A stretch of 64,000 nucleotides of DNA, from contig KL197733.1 of the NCBI GenBank assembly GCA_000697665.1, forward strand, positions 462,600 to 526,599. The letters run 5' to 3'. The DNA is from Jaapia argillacea MUCL 33604 (taxonomy: Eukaryota > Basidiomycota > Agaricomycetes > Jaapiales > Jaapiaceae). Of this stretch, positions 48,470-61,045 are shown one piece after another; the first letter of the stretch is position 1, and every line of letters starts with the position of its first letter. The notes below the pieces were generated by a model. It was not told the DNA's origin and did no database searches. It saw nothing but the letters and a program-made list of their open reading frames with translations. A program made the translations under genes and the position numbers.

Positions 48470-49067
48470 CCAAACTTGCTCACGATTTTGGGTTACTTTT
48501 CCAAGTCAACAAACGAGACAAGCCCCAAGCCGCCAACGAAAGAAATTTGTAGTTATGCTGATGCGCTACTCCGCGCTGTCGGCAAAGGCTCGACACCGAT
48601 CGGATATAATTTGGTGTGCTCCAGAGAGTTTCTTTCAGAGGCTTTTTTGTACAATTCATACAGCCCGGTCCACTCTAGCAGGTTAGCGATCCGGCCCGTG
48701 TTTGTGTACCGTCGGGAGAATGAACTTTCTCGCAGGAGCTGTACTCGAACATGGCATTTTGGTATGTCCTGTTTCAACCTCACTGTTCCGACTTTGTACA
48801 TGAACTGAAGACCGATTTTGAGACTATGCTTCCCCATCCACGCACAAAAGCTATCTCAAGTTCTATTCTGGGTCAAACTGTCAAAGAAGGTCGCGGTTTA
48901 GGCTCCTCCACCCGTACTATTCATGGATTGTGTATCAGGAACCGCTCATGCGCGTGCTCGTGGGCAACTGGTGAAGCGCCTGCACAGCTACGACAGGGTG
49001 TCTGGCTATGCGGTGACCCGTCGAGGCGACTGCACCTCCATTCACCCGTTTTCGCCTCTGTGCCCCC
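48470..49067. other. Upstream region of the tandem-kinase gene
   Basis: No gene I can support. Short ORFs on both strands lack domains. It is probably the promoter and 5' UTR of the kinase gene. Confidence 0.4.
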
Positions 49068-52000
49068 ATGGCCACGCCCGAGGGCAAGGATGACTTCGTC
49101 GAATTCTCAGCAAGTCTCCAGGCCATCATAGAGAAACTTCAAGATAATGTTGATCATATCCTGATCCACAAGGTGCATCTTCCCGTCGGTACCTACTTCA
49201 AACTGTCGGGCTCACCAATAACACATTTTGTAGCAATTGTATAAGAAACTTGTTGTATTGTGCGAGAGATATGCTTTCGCTATTCGACGTGGCCTTGCTG
49301 CTGTCGAAAGAGATGATTGGTCTGGGGTATTGGAGTGAGTTTATACCTCCAGCGAAGTCCAACCTCTTTTCTTATTCTCGTCAGGTGGTATGAAGAGTTC
49401 CTAGATTCCTCTCAGAGATGGGTATCAAGGGATCCGCTCGCACTACTATCAAGTAGGGATGTGATAAAAGAAAAGTTCAGTGATTTCGTGCGGGTTGCGC
49501 CGAAAGGTATGGCACAAATGGTTCGTTGAATACTTCGACCTTTTTGTGTAATTCTAATTTCGAGTCGAAGATGGACTGGCGGGAACCACTCTCTGTGTTA
49601 CTCACCCTCACCAGAGAGGATCTCGAACCAGTCTTGAACAAAGTTTTCCGGATGGACGAGTCCAAGGTTCGACTACTTCCCAAGGAAGATATTTATTCTG
49701 TGATCGACCTCCTTGATGCGGTTCGTAGTCTACGTTCAACATTTCGCCCCTTGCCGCTCATCGCCTTCCCCGTTGTCAAGACTCCGAATCTATTTTCTCC
49801 AAATGATCGCATCTACGTCCAATCTCTCGATCTACAACGGCGACTCTGTTCGGATGTCAAGTACTTGCCATCCCGTTACATGCTGAGTGGAGGTATCCAA
49901 ACAGACGAACAAGTGGCTAGGAAAGGTGGATTCTCCGATGTGTTCAAAGGGACTTGGAACGGACGAGATGTTGCCATAAAGTCGCTTCACAAGCTGAACA
50001 AGGCAGGTGGGACAACGAAGACAGTTTCAAAAGCTTTCTGGAGAGAAGTTGTGACTTGGAGACGGCTTTCACATCCTAATATCCTCCCATTCTTCGGAGT
50101 TCTTAAGCACAACGAAGGTGCCAATAATGAGGCGAGACTCGCAATGGTTGCTCCTTGGATGAGTCGTGGCCATCTCATCCAGTACTTAAGACAATTCCCA
50201 AGTGCCAATCGTGTTCAACTGGTAAGTCACTATTTGATCTGCAGAGGATATCTTTCAGATCTTTTCCCAGTTGGTCGACATCGGAGAGGGTTTGCGGTAT
50301 CTCCACAGTATGAGTATTCTTCATGGTGACCTGAAAAGTGTAGGAAGGCCGTGGAGCTCCGGAGAACTCTTGCTGACTAGTCTATGCAGCGTAACACTCT
50401 AGTTGACGATATGGGCCGTGCCTGTTTGGGTGACTTCGGCCTCAGCGATGTCCAGGGCTACGACTCCCCGTATGGATCTGGGACGGAACCTCTCCGTGGT
50501 GGATCTCTTCGATGGATGGCACCCGAACTATTGGAAGACGACCAACAATATCGGTCAGTATCGAGTGATGTATACGCCTTTGGGATGGTGATGTTCGAGG
50601 TGAGGGTTCTTACCTCTTTGTGGAGACTGAGAATGACCCCGCACATCAGGCATTTTCTGGACTTCCTCCATTCACAGAGCTTCGGGATGAAGTGGCTATT
50701 ATTAGTTTGATCAAGTCTGGCAATACACCTACTCGCCCACCAGATACGACTCCTCAACTTTCCGACGAAATATGGTCAATTATAGAAAGTTGTTGGAGCT
50801 ACGTTCCACGAAATCGTCCATCTGTTACATACTTGCTACATGTCCTGTCAAATGCTCTCAATGCATCCAGCATTGTCGATTCGGGCGAACAAAGAAGAGT
50901 CCCATCCACGCCAGGAGTAACTCAGTCCTGGACAGACATCGACAGGGTGTACATGGTAGGTGAATTGGATGACTCTATAAGTTGCTGCTGTCTGAATCTC
51001 TCCAAAGACCGTGAGTGATGGTGACTTGTACAGTCGCATTCACACCAGGTCTTTTGCATCCCTCCAAAGGTTGTGTGCCGAAGAACATAGGTTTCCTTCA
51101 CCGTGCACCATCACTACTGGTGTTGAAGTAACGAGTCAATATCCTATTGGCTTCGGTAGATATGCCGATGTTTACCAAGGTCGGTACAGGGGGCAGGACG
51201 TTGCGCTGAAAGTCGTGCGTCGCGTTAACCCGTTAAACAAGGAATACGGAAATATGATCCGGGTATGTCTTCTACTTGGGCACTTGGCAATTATTTGACG
51301 TCGAACAGGGGTTTTTCAGTGAAGCCCTGCTGTGGCATTTTATGTCTCACCCTAACATTGTGCAATTCATTGGAATTTCTACAACACTCGTTGTTCCTGT
51401 TCCAGGGAATACGCCACCCTTCTGCTTGATCTCGGAGTGGATGCCACAAGGGACTCTGGCTGAGTACCTGAAAGCTCGTCCAGAGACTTCCAGGCACGAA
51501 TTAGTGAGAAGCCTTTCTTCAATTTCCCAGCCTTTTGAATTTCATCTCAGCTCATAACTAATCTAGGCGCTGGATGTTGCCCGCGGTCTCCACTACCTTC
51601 ATTCTCAAAGTGTTGTTCATGGCGATCTAAAGAGTGTTCGTCATTATTTTTCCACTCTGAATGATTGCTTTGGTTAAACCACCCACCAGTCCAATATATT
51701 GATTAACGAAAGGTCTCGTGCTTGTCTAGCTGACTTCGGCTTGACAACCCTATCCTATCGTCAGGATCTCTTTGACCCCATCAAAGATACAGACATTGGA
51801 GGTGCTCCGGGGAGCCTTCCTGGGAGTGTTCGGTGGATGGCGCCAGAGCTACTTTTCCCGGTTGAGAATCATCCTCACTCATCCATCCAGAGCGATGTTT
51901 ATGCCTTCGGAATGGTGCTGTGGGAGGTAAGTACTCCCTTCATATGTATGCATCGGTGCGGCATTGGGTGTGGGGTTCACACCTATTTGTCAGATATCCA

Positions 52001-52374
52001 CAGGTGAAATCCCATTCCCCCGAGACGGAGATGGATCTGTCATCATCCACGTTCGTGCTGGGAGGCGTCCAGAACGACCTAGTGTGGTACCGTTGACAAA
52101 CGATACATGGGATATCATCCAACAATGCTGGCGAGGAGATCCTCGACTGAGACCTACCACCGCCGGAGTGCTCTTTCGTCTTGACTCGGCCTCAGCTCCC
52201 CAGAGAGAAGTGACTGCCTCAGCACATCTTGAACGGGCAGGGGTGGAAAATGAGGCGGTGGCGGTTCACCAGCATGACCAAACACCTGCCGACTCCGGTC
52301 AGGAATCGATCGAGTCCTCACCCACAGTCACGGAGTTGTATTTCGGCTTGGATGTTGAGGATGACACTTCTTGA
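49068..52374 (+). CDS. Tandem double protein kinase (TKL-like)
   Basis: Twelve exons (49068-49172, 49234-49334, 49385-49520, 49565-50221, 50271-50339, 50390-50599, 50650-50955, 51008-51262, 51309-51503, 51567-51635, 51690-51926 and 51994-52374) join in phase to give 906 aa. The N-terminus (1-230) is helical and resembles the adaptor regions seen in fungal TKL kinases. Kinase domain 1 has KGGFSDVFKG (about 233-242), VAIK with Lys253, HGDLKS with Asp353 and DFGLS with Asp371. Kinase domain 2 has IGFGRYADVYQG (about 575-586), VALK with Lys596, HGDLKS with Asp698 and DFGL with Asp716. Both have RWMAPELL. HGD replaces HRD in both, but the catalytic Asp is kept. Both domains look able to bind ATP. 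The acidic Ser-rich tail has no domain. Substrates are unknown. Confidence 0.88.
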
Positions 52375-52639
52375 ACACTGGAATAAGAGTTGGTTACAAT
52401 GCATGTATTTTGGAGTTTTCCCTCGTCTTCTAAGTACCAGGACTCGGATATGATAATATTTTCCTCACTTCAAGTCCCAAATGGCTTCGCCCTTGGAATC
52501 AACTAATCCAGGGTTTAAGACGGGGCTACCTGCAATGCTCCACATGATCTCCCCTTTGTGTGGTACGAACATGTATCTCAGTTCAAATGAGGGTTTAAAC
52601 TGATATAATACTTGGAGGGATTAAGAATATCCATTTCGT

Positions 52640-52870
52640 CTCGCGTGGAAGGGCTCTACCGTCCCCAGACATGTATCACTGCCCACTCTTTGTGTGGGTT
52701 GTGGAAGCGAGGAAGACAAACTTCTTCAAGTGAGCCAGCCCGTTGGCCGGTAAAGACGTCAGTCGAGACTCTGTGCAACATGGGAATAAAGCACAATTGA
52801 GCGTCATTCTCGTCAAAGACTCGATTTGGAACCAACAAAGGTGATACCGGCTATCCATCACTAGACATTC
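52640..52870 (-). pseudogene. Z family remnant (last exons)
   Basis: A fragment with the LTDVFTGQRA...SLEE...FHNPHKEWAV block of the last Z exon, and a trace of the ECLVTD exon at its 5' side (SLVMDSRYHLCW-like). Both sides are truncated. It marks the Z position of the cassette that carries B2-D. Confidence 0.65.
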
Positions 52871-52919
52871 CTAAAGTCCAGGGGCTTCCCTTGGGAAGAG
52901 GCAGTCGAGCCTGAGTCAT

Positions 52920-53480
52920 GGCGTGAATGACGAAACATGTCGTTCCCATTCCCGCCTCCGTCCAAACAAGTATGTCCTTCTCCACGCCTCCCTCCACACT
53001 GTTAGCAACGGCTCGAGTCCGATAATATTCAGCGGGATCGAGAGAATCATCGAGAGTTTCTCCCAAAGGATTTTTAGCAGTTCACGATTGCCGATCATAG
53101 AGCTCGATCCACTCTTGGTGATGGCGAAGGTAACGAAACCGCCAGGGAGGGTGGGAGTGAGTCAATTGACCCATGAACACATCATCGAAATATACCTACT
53201 AGTTGGGTGGGTGAGCCGTACATTTCCACCGAAAACAAAACAAAACAAGGCTCACCAATTGGCCAGGGACCGACCCCCAGGAATCCCAGTTGTACGGCAG
53301 ACCCAAACGAGAATGTACCATGGGTCCGAGGCAATCACAGTGGCTCAAGAGCGCATACACCAAGGTATCGTTCATGATTCGAGAGACCCGAGTCCTCAAG
53401 CTGTTAAATGCCCAAGGGTTCGAGCGAGAAGGATTTCACGCAGAGTACGAACCGAGGAGGATGGAGTCATTTAGCCGAGC
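52920..53480. repeat. Cassette repeat R, next to B2-D
   Basis: Shorter copy of R. It shares the SRIMNDTLVYALLSH/GPMVHSRLGLPYNWDSWGSV frames (- strand) and the LEKLSMILSIPLNIIGLEPL-like frame with 58,130-60,130 and 46,800-48,010. Stops and indels break it. Confidence 0.45.
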
Positions 53481-53719
53481 GCCTCGATAGCATACAACAA
53501 GTAATTGGAGCCAGAGGTGAACTTGCAGCGTTGACTTGATTGAAGGATATACATGAATCGCGTTATATGGAGGATAAGTACGGGGATGCGTACCCTCGTA
53601 AAAAGTCCAAGACACAAATCGAAAGTGAGTGGATACAACATCCTCACCTCCCTTCGCCCTCCTCTATGACAATATCGTTCCGGCGCCCTCCCCAATCGTC
53701 ACCCCACATCCTCGCCCAT

Positions 53720-54400
53720 TCAAATACACTTGAGCATCTGCTCAATACACCCTCTAACAACCCTAACAGACTCCGCCTTATCATAAAGCACGCTCTTATA
53801 CTCCTGACCTCCGCTCCTCGCATCCCAACAACCTTTCGCCTCTCTCCAAGCCTCCAACCCCGCATTCAATATCCCATCCCCAAGCGATCTACAATCCATT
53901 TCCAAAATCATCACATACTTGAGTTCCTTCCAAGTCGCATAACGACGGGTTCTGTGGAGGGTGAAGAGAGCTAGTAAGGCTGATGTGGAGAGGGTGTGGA
54001 GAGTCGGGAGGTATTCAGGGGAGTGGAGGTTGAGAGAGAGGGAGAGGGTTGAGGCGGAACAGGCTTCTTCTGACCAAGCGTAGCGGTATGCTATGGAGTA
54101 GAGATGGAGAGGGTCGGAGAGAAAGGAAGGTGTCATGCACAAAGTGCGGATTATGGATAGTGGGCCTGGCATGTAGTATTTCTCTGCTGCGCACACGATG
54201 GGCTCGATGACATCGTAGGAGGTCAAAGGAGGGAGTGGGAGACCAGAAATGAGGAGGAGGGAGGCGAGGGTCTCTGTCGTTTCTTCAAGGATGATTTTGG
54301 TTTCGGATGGACTGGAAGGATGTTGGGGGAAAGAGAACATGGATCTGAACCATCTTGATGTAGATTTGAGAGTAAACGAGTGGACATGGAAGAGGGCGTT
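53720..54400 (-). pseudogene. B2 family BTB gene, copy D (degenerate)
   Basis: The most open B2 copy, with about 200 codons running from FTLKSTSRWFRSM to IEQMLKCI. It keeps the conserved Trp. It has lost the ADIVLGS block to indels near 54,395-54,420, and it lacks the CSTCGRAIS segment of copy A, apparently by a clean deletion. The start codon region is not recognisable. Confidence 0.7.
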
Positions 54401-54439
54401 GGATTTAGCCTAGTAAAGCCGAGGATGAGGAGAGCGACT

Positions 54440-54840
54440 GGCTGAGTCTGGCAGCTGGCTTGAAGATTTCAGAATCGAGGGAGTTGACATTTCCTTCCTC
54501 CCTCCTTCTTTCACTCCTTCTTTACCCCAACTCGCCTGCCCCTTTCCCTCCCTAAATTCCGTGTCTTCTGCTCCCTGGCCTGCTCTCTCCTACCCTCTCT
54601 CTCTCGTCTCTCCTTCTCCATTGTTAGCAACCACCCCACAGCCATAGTCTCAATAAATAACCTCATCCCCATCACCACTTCGACATAATGAGATTTGCTT
54701 TTTGTGACTCATGTGCTATTCTATGATACATCAACGGGCTATAATGTAACCAACCTCTCCAAGTCAAAACTTAGCCCTCAGATTCCGAGCTGTCCCAGGA
54801 AATCCCCACAAAAAAAGAAATCAGAGGTCAGAGACGCTTG
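54440..54840 (-). repeat. 5' flank of B2-D, duplicated at 61,890-62,510
   Basis: A pyrimidine-rich tract on the + strand followed by a well-conserved block (CATAGTCTCAATAAATAACC, then ATACATCAACGGGCTATAAT). The same order follows B2-E, so the flank travelled with the cassette. Confidence 0.75.
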
Positions 54841-54986
54841 ATCCCCAACGTGACCCTCTGGATGTCGATGAGTCTTCGAAGCTTGGTAGAAGAGATTTGT
54901 TAGTCTGGATTCCTATACTCCGGAATGGTTCGAATCTACTCTGTACACAATGGGTGAATGCACATGCTTACCCTTTGGGTGTAGGC

Positions 54987-57834
54987 TCAAGGTTGGCGAG
55001 GATCGAAACCAATATAGTATTGAGAGGGATTGAGAATACCGGCCTGGTCTTTCCTGGTGGGGTACTCCCGCACTTGGCTCCAGGGAAATTTCCAATGGTG
55101 TGGGTCGTGGAAGTGACGAGGAGGAGCTTCTTCGAGCGAGACACTGCATTGGCCCGTGAAGACATCAGTCAAGATTCTGCGTGAAGGGTGAGTAAAGTAC
55201 AACCGAGAGTCATTTCCATGTAAACAGCCAAGCTCACCCATCAACCGATTGCCAAAAGCATCCTCCGTTCGGAGAGATATGGCCCTCGTCACGTGACTCA
55301 CGTCGAATCGCCAAAACAAACTGGTTGGAAAAATTTATATCTTTATCCATGAGAGACCGGCCGTGTACGATTAGTAGGTCTGGGTCGAAAGGGCTGTCGT
55401 CGTCTAGCAACAGGTAGAACGGACCTTGACCATCAACTGGGGAAGGATGAAAGATCGGGAGTGGCTGAAGAGACTCATTGTATGTTTGAGTCTCGATTCT
55501 CGTGACTTTCAACCAACGAAGGGGATGCTGGCTATCCGTTACTAGACATTCCGGCGATCCAGGTTCGTCCCTTGGGAAGAGGTGAGCCTGAGTACGACAA
55601 TGTCCGACATCCATGACTCACATTGTATCCACACGCCTCAAGATACCTGTGCAACGAAACTGGCGACGTAATAAGCATGACTTGGACCCATGGATAAACG
55701 CCGCATGTAAGCCAGGGTGGCGACCGGCAGACAGCCCGACAAGTTCACTGACTGGCCGCTCCAAATCTGGATGTTCTTCACAGACTTGCATGACCTGGCC
55801 AGCAGTACAGTGTCCACTGCGACAACCATGGACGATAAGTACATACGGCACAACTGGAAATGGCCTGAGGCGAAAGACAATTTTGCGGACATACCGGTCG
55901 AAAAGCGAGACGAGCTGTCTAGCCAGTACATTAGGGACGCTCTTCTCCACACCCTTCTTCACCCCAAGCAAGCATGGGTCTCTCCATCGGTCATTTGGTA
56001 AACTGTGATACTTGACCCTAAGGCTGGAGTCGAGGGAAAGTTGAATCCGATAATGAAAAAATGGATTGAGGAGTGTTTGAATTGCACGACTTGCAAGGGA
56101 GTAAGAAGTCGAAGTTCGTTGGTCCGTGGCCAAAGGATGTGTCTGGTAACGATAAAAATCCAGTATCAGATGGAACGAAGCAGACAAATTGACGATGGAA
56201 GGGAAGATGTATGAAATCTTGTAGGGGGTCGCCTCCATCACTTCTAATAAATCCTGGAAGAGGTGATCCAGGAAAGGGGAGGAGAAACTTGGCATCGACA
56301 TACTAGCAGGTAATAAATCCCAGTCAAAAAACAATTCGGGGAGGAATAAGGAAATGAAGGGCTCACCAGAACCTCATCGCAGGTTCGAAGAATGCATTCC
56401 ATTTCCAATTGATTGTGACTTGGTTCTCTAAACCCATACTCGACTCGACATGTCCACGAAGAACCTCCAAAACATGTAACAACGCAATTTGATCAAGAAC
56501 ATCTTTCGCCCGAGACAATTCAAACCACAAATATTGAATAGTAGCTGGATCACGAAATGTGGTTTGGGCAAAGAGAGAATAGAGGAGGGTCTTCGATATG
56601 TGTTGGGGAGTATAGAGTCGGGCAAAAGTTGTCGCTGCTAGTGTTCGGGTCTGTGGGCCACTGTTGTTTTGGTAACCAATTCCTCTCGATCAATGCAATC
56701 AGTGATAACACAGGAGGGGCGTGACTTACCGTAAAAGTTGGACCAAATTCCGATTGTTCTCTACAACACCTTCCCATGCCAACATAACCTTGATTTCTGT
56801 CATAAGACTAGTTCCAATTCGGAGTAGCAACACGAGAGAATGATAGATTCACTCACCGGGGTCATGGGGCGGCGTTGGCTGATTGTACCATCTAACGTCC
56901 CAGAACCCAGACGTGCCTGTATACGAGAGATGGAACGAATTCCTCTCTAAAATCCTTCCTTGGTGTCCTATCAATTTTGCTATCGAGAGGACTTTGGTTT
57001 CTGTCATGGCCACTAGAGTACGTCTGGCGGAAAACAACAAGGGATCCGAGTCTCGATTATATCCGATATCGGTGGAGAGTATGGCTTCCAGTGCTTCAAC
57101 CGTGCCGACGGAGATGAAGGAGGATTGAAAGAAGGGATGGGAGGGGGCTAAGGCTGCTATGTAGGATGTAGCGAGGGTTTGCGTTGAGAAACTGCCCTGA
57201 CTATTGGTGGTGTGATCGATGGTGTTGGTGGAAATATCGAACTCGAAACAGTCGACAGGACGTACCCGATCATTGAAACGAGTCGCTGACATTCGTTAAA
57301 CAGTGTCTTCCTCTGCTTTTCCGACCACAAACGCTCCGATTTGCTAACATTCCCACAATTCGCACACTTCCAAGATCGGGATTTGTCGTCAAGCAAAACG
57401 GGAGAGTTCGAGGGAGATTTCTCGAAAATAGTTCTGAACAAGCTAACAAGGATCGCTTCAAACTGCAGCGTCTTGTCCGTTGGTGATTGTCCCACAAACG
57501 CAGATCGAGATTCGGACTTGGTGCAAGGACAACATTTGAGGTCCTCAAAGATACGCAAGATCCGCAATGCCGCAGCGTTGGGACCACGACCAAGTCTTTC
57601 AGCCCAAACGGTCAAACGCCGTTCGAGTGTTCGACCAAGCTTTGATATGGCGTTACCGAGGGTACGGCCAGGACCTCGTAAGTCTGATGCTGTGGAACTG
57701 GTTTCGACACGTCGTAGTTGGTAGATTTGAGAGTTGAAGATGATGATCTCAGGGTGGTGGCGGTCGGATCCAGAGTGGGACGGGCCTCTATCGTCGTGGC
57801 GATCATAGTCAAAGCCTCTTTGTGGACGTTGCAT
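54987..57834 (-). CDS. Z family gene copy 4 (intact), protein of unknown function
   Basis: Eight exons (57834-57266, 57200-56857, 56796-56730, 56660-56367, 56302-55895, 55816-55622, 55570-55238 and 55176-54987) total 2400 nt, i.e. 799 aa, with every phase matching. I recognise no known family. Visible features are a charged N-terminus, CCPC at 101-104, a CANC pair at 157-160 that could form half of a metal site, helical middle exons (WKWNAFFEPAMRFW and FLDHLFQDLLEVMEATPYK), and a conserved C-terminal module LTDVFTGQ...FHDPH...ILNPSQYYIGFDP. No signal peptide or membrane segment is obvious. Three decayed paralogues and one remnant share the window. Confidence 0.8.
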
Positions 57835-58090
57835 CCTTGGTTCCCAGAGTAGCTATGTTTGTAGGTGAGGGAACGGAAACAAAACTGGGGGGATACTGCT
57901 GTGTGAGAAGGTTCTACTTGTAGGTGACTCAAGGCTGAGCGAAGCAGTAGTACTGCAGTGCAATCATGACCACGGAATTGTGCGAGGGCACTGGTACGAA
58001 AGAATATGGAGTGCATACAAATTCCGATGAGCCTGATCATGAGTGTGATGGGCGCGTTGGTAAGAAACATTGAGGGCGTCATGAATATTT
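57835..58090 (-). promoter_or_regulatory. Conserved upstream region of Z genes
   Basis: The 250 bp upstream of Z4 closely matches that upstream of Z1 (27,784-28,041), including TTGCACTGCAGTACT and CTACTCTGGGAACCAAGG just before the ATG. Conservation of the flank with decayed coding frames suggests recent duplication, not selection, but it is where a Z promoter should be. Confidence 0.5.
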
Positions 58091-58129
58091 CGCCAGGAGT
58101 GACATCTCGTGCAGGCACCGAAGTCACCT

Positions 58130-60330
58130 AATTCCAATTACCATTCTCATTCCCGCCCCCGTCCAAACAAGCGTCCCCATCTACACCTTTCTCCACACTG
58201 TTAGCAATTGTAGCGGCGGCAAGCGCCCATCCCCGACTCTTCACAAGTTCATGTGGTGTCATACGGTTTCAAGCCATGCATTTTGCATTGCGAGATAATT
58301 TACATATTACATAGTGGCCACAAACGACTTCAGATGCGGATCTACCCTTGTAGTTGCCATTCGACGATCGCTACGAATCCTCACTACTATACAAATCGAG
58401 ACCGCAGCACACCATAAAATCCTGCAATTATACTAGCAAGTGAGAAGACGAAGTATGGCTGAGACATATCATGAACACGCACGATGATAGACTTCAAGTT
58501 CACGCAGCAGCACGAACAATCTGGATCGACCAGTGACCAGTTGAGCAACAAGATACGAGTGAATCAGATGAGCCAAGGGCACAAAGACTCAGACAGGATT
58601 GATCTGGGACAGAGGATAGCACGAGACGGACACGCCGAAACTGTTGCGATTAGAGAGCAGGCCAACGATCGGGCGAGATAGATGCGTGGCGTAGCCCCAA
58701 TGATCGATCCAAAGGTGACAGCGATGACGAGGCAAATGCAGATGATGAATGTTCTCACTGCACACCCTGAGATGAGTAGCAGGAAGTGAAAAATACCGTT
58801 TGGTGCGTTCAGTGTGTCGACGTCGTCCATCGGTTACTGCACGTCACCAACCAGCTTCAACGACTCAAAAAACGTCCTCAAACCAATAAGGGAACTATGA
58901 TGCGAGGTGACCGTCACAACGTCTGCTCTTTTGTATTGAGCGTGTTCATTTCCCCTCGCCAGAACCCTCCTTTGAGTCGGGGAAGACTCGAGCCCGATAT
59001 AAGTCAGCAGGGTCGAGAGAATCAGCGAGTCCCTTTCAGAGGATTTTTGCAATTCACCACCGCAGATTATAGAGCGCGATTCACTCTTGGTGACGGCGGC
59101 CATACTAGGCGGCCTATGTCGGGGAGGCTGGTGACGGCGACGACCACGAAAATGCCAGGGCAATTTGGGAGGGGGGAGCGAATCAATTGACCATCATCGA
59201 AATACGTCTACGTACGACGGGCCTGAGCCGCATACTTTCGCCCAAACCAGAAGAAAAGGGCTCATCAATCGGCCAATTCAATTAAGGGCACCCCCAGGAA
59301 TCCCAGGTTGTACGAGCGGATCCAGTCTATAATAGATCCGAGGCCTGAAGAACGAGGGGGTTGTGGTGGCCGCTTGGAGATAAGATCAAAGATCCATGGT
59401 GATCAGCGAAATCGTCAAGGCTCGGGAGGGGTTAGAACAACGGAAGGATTCCCGAGAATGTGCCATGGGCACGAGGATGCTCAAAGCCTGAGGAAAGAGG
59501 GGATGATAGTTAACCACATTGATAATGATAGACTTGTGGTGACAAGTGAATCCACCAAGACACGGGGGCGGATAGACTGCCGGAGAATGATTTCCTCCAA
59601 CTCCCGATTCCCAAACGAAATACCAGGGAACACGACTAAATCAAAGACGGGTAAAACGCTCAGTGAACCCACAAACCCACATTTCCAAACGCATCACTCA
59701 CCCATCTCCCCAGAACACGACCCGGGGGGTTGTTTATCAGTAACTCAAAATGAGGCATCATTCATGATTCGAGAAACCTGGTCATTGGACTGTTCAACAC
59801 CCAGGAGTTCGAGCGGGGAGGATTTCGCGTAGTTTACGAACCTCGCAGAGGCGGATGAAGTTGATATCGTCGTAACTTGAAGCGAGAAGGGACCCAAATG
59901 AGTCTGAAAATCAACAGCGAGAGAGAGATAAGCTGGGTTTCTCACCAGCCATTCCCAAGCGGAAAGGAAATCAATTCCAACCTCTGCAAAACCCGTATCA
60001 GCATTCCCATGAGCTTGGAACGATACCCACGCCCAAAGCCAGTTTCCGCAAAGAAGGTTCCTAGCATATACCCTCGAAAATTTGATGTACTTGCAATCAC
60101 CCCGCTCGGGAGGGTCATCAACGCATAAATAGCACTAACTCAGCCTGAGCGAGATGATGAAGCGCCACTTGTACATTCGTCCTTCAGGTTAACCGACCCA
60201 CCACCAAAAGGTAAACTTACAAACGGGGGTAACTGTCGACGGGAATGGGAGATGCCAACGCTCAAGTGCCATTCTTGATAATCAAGAGGGTAAGCTCGAT
60301 GTAGGGAGTACGTCCGAATCACTTGGTTGC
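58130..60330. repeat. Cassette repeat R, longest copy
   Basis: A degenerate 2.2-kb segment between Z4 and unit P. It contains the same blocks as the other R copies, among them CCCAGGAATCCCAG and ATTCATGATTCGAGA. Hydrophobic frames occur on the - strand, but none runs beyond about 100 codons and no splice model works. A shortened copy of the GTAGCGGCGGCAAGC repeat lies at 58,206-58,235. Confidence 0.45.
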
Positions 60331-60436
60331 GAGGATGGGAGAAAGCAGGAGGGGGTTCGGGATCGTTTGACTTGACGGTACGAGGGTAGGTGGTGAATCC
60401 GACGCACTATAAACAAACGAGGAAAGGGCTAATACC

Positions 60437-60760
60437 TCAAGAAGCAGATGAACAAACGAAATGGAGGATAGACGAGATCTCAGTAACCTCACACACCTGC
60501 AGCACACTCCCAACTCTGCATCCACCTAAAGAAACGCGGTCAGCTATGCTTGGCACCCACCGAAGGAAAGCTGACAACGTACAGCTTGGTTGACGTCGGA
60601 GTCGTTGATTACGGATGGCGAGCTCGAGTTTTTGAAGGGATGAAAGGGTCGGATGTAGATTCGTGTAGAGTCTTGAAGCTTTTGAAAGGGTATGTGGCTT
60701 GCAAATCGATTTGTATGTGTGGTCGAGAGAAGCTTTCTCGCGAGAGTTTGAACGCATAGG
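60437..60760 (+). CDS. Cassette unit P, copy 2 (unknown)
   Basis: Homologous to 25,408-25,788. The frames TKWRIDEISV and TEGKLTTYSLVDVGVVDY...VFEGMKGSDVD...CGREKLSRESLNA are split by an apparent intron or frameshift around 60,520-60,550. Same position and relative strand beside a B2 gene as copy 1. Function unknown. Confidence 0.35.
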
Positions 60761-61045
60761 CGCCAACTTTGATAGCATATAGCCAAGGCATCGGAGCCAG
60801 AGACTCGAGGAGGTAAACTTGGAGCATTGGCTTGATTGAGGGATACGCATGAATCACGTTGTATTGGGAGAATGAGTACGGGGATGCGTACCCTCGTAAA
60901 ACGTCCAAGACACAATCGAAAACGAGTCGAACAAGGTCCGCCTCAATTCGCCCTCGACCGAAACCCCCTTCGACCTCCTCTATTACAACAGCATTCGGAA
61001 TAATTCCAGCACCCTCACCAATCGTCACCCCACATCGTCACCCAT

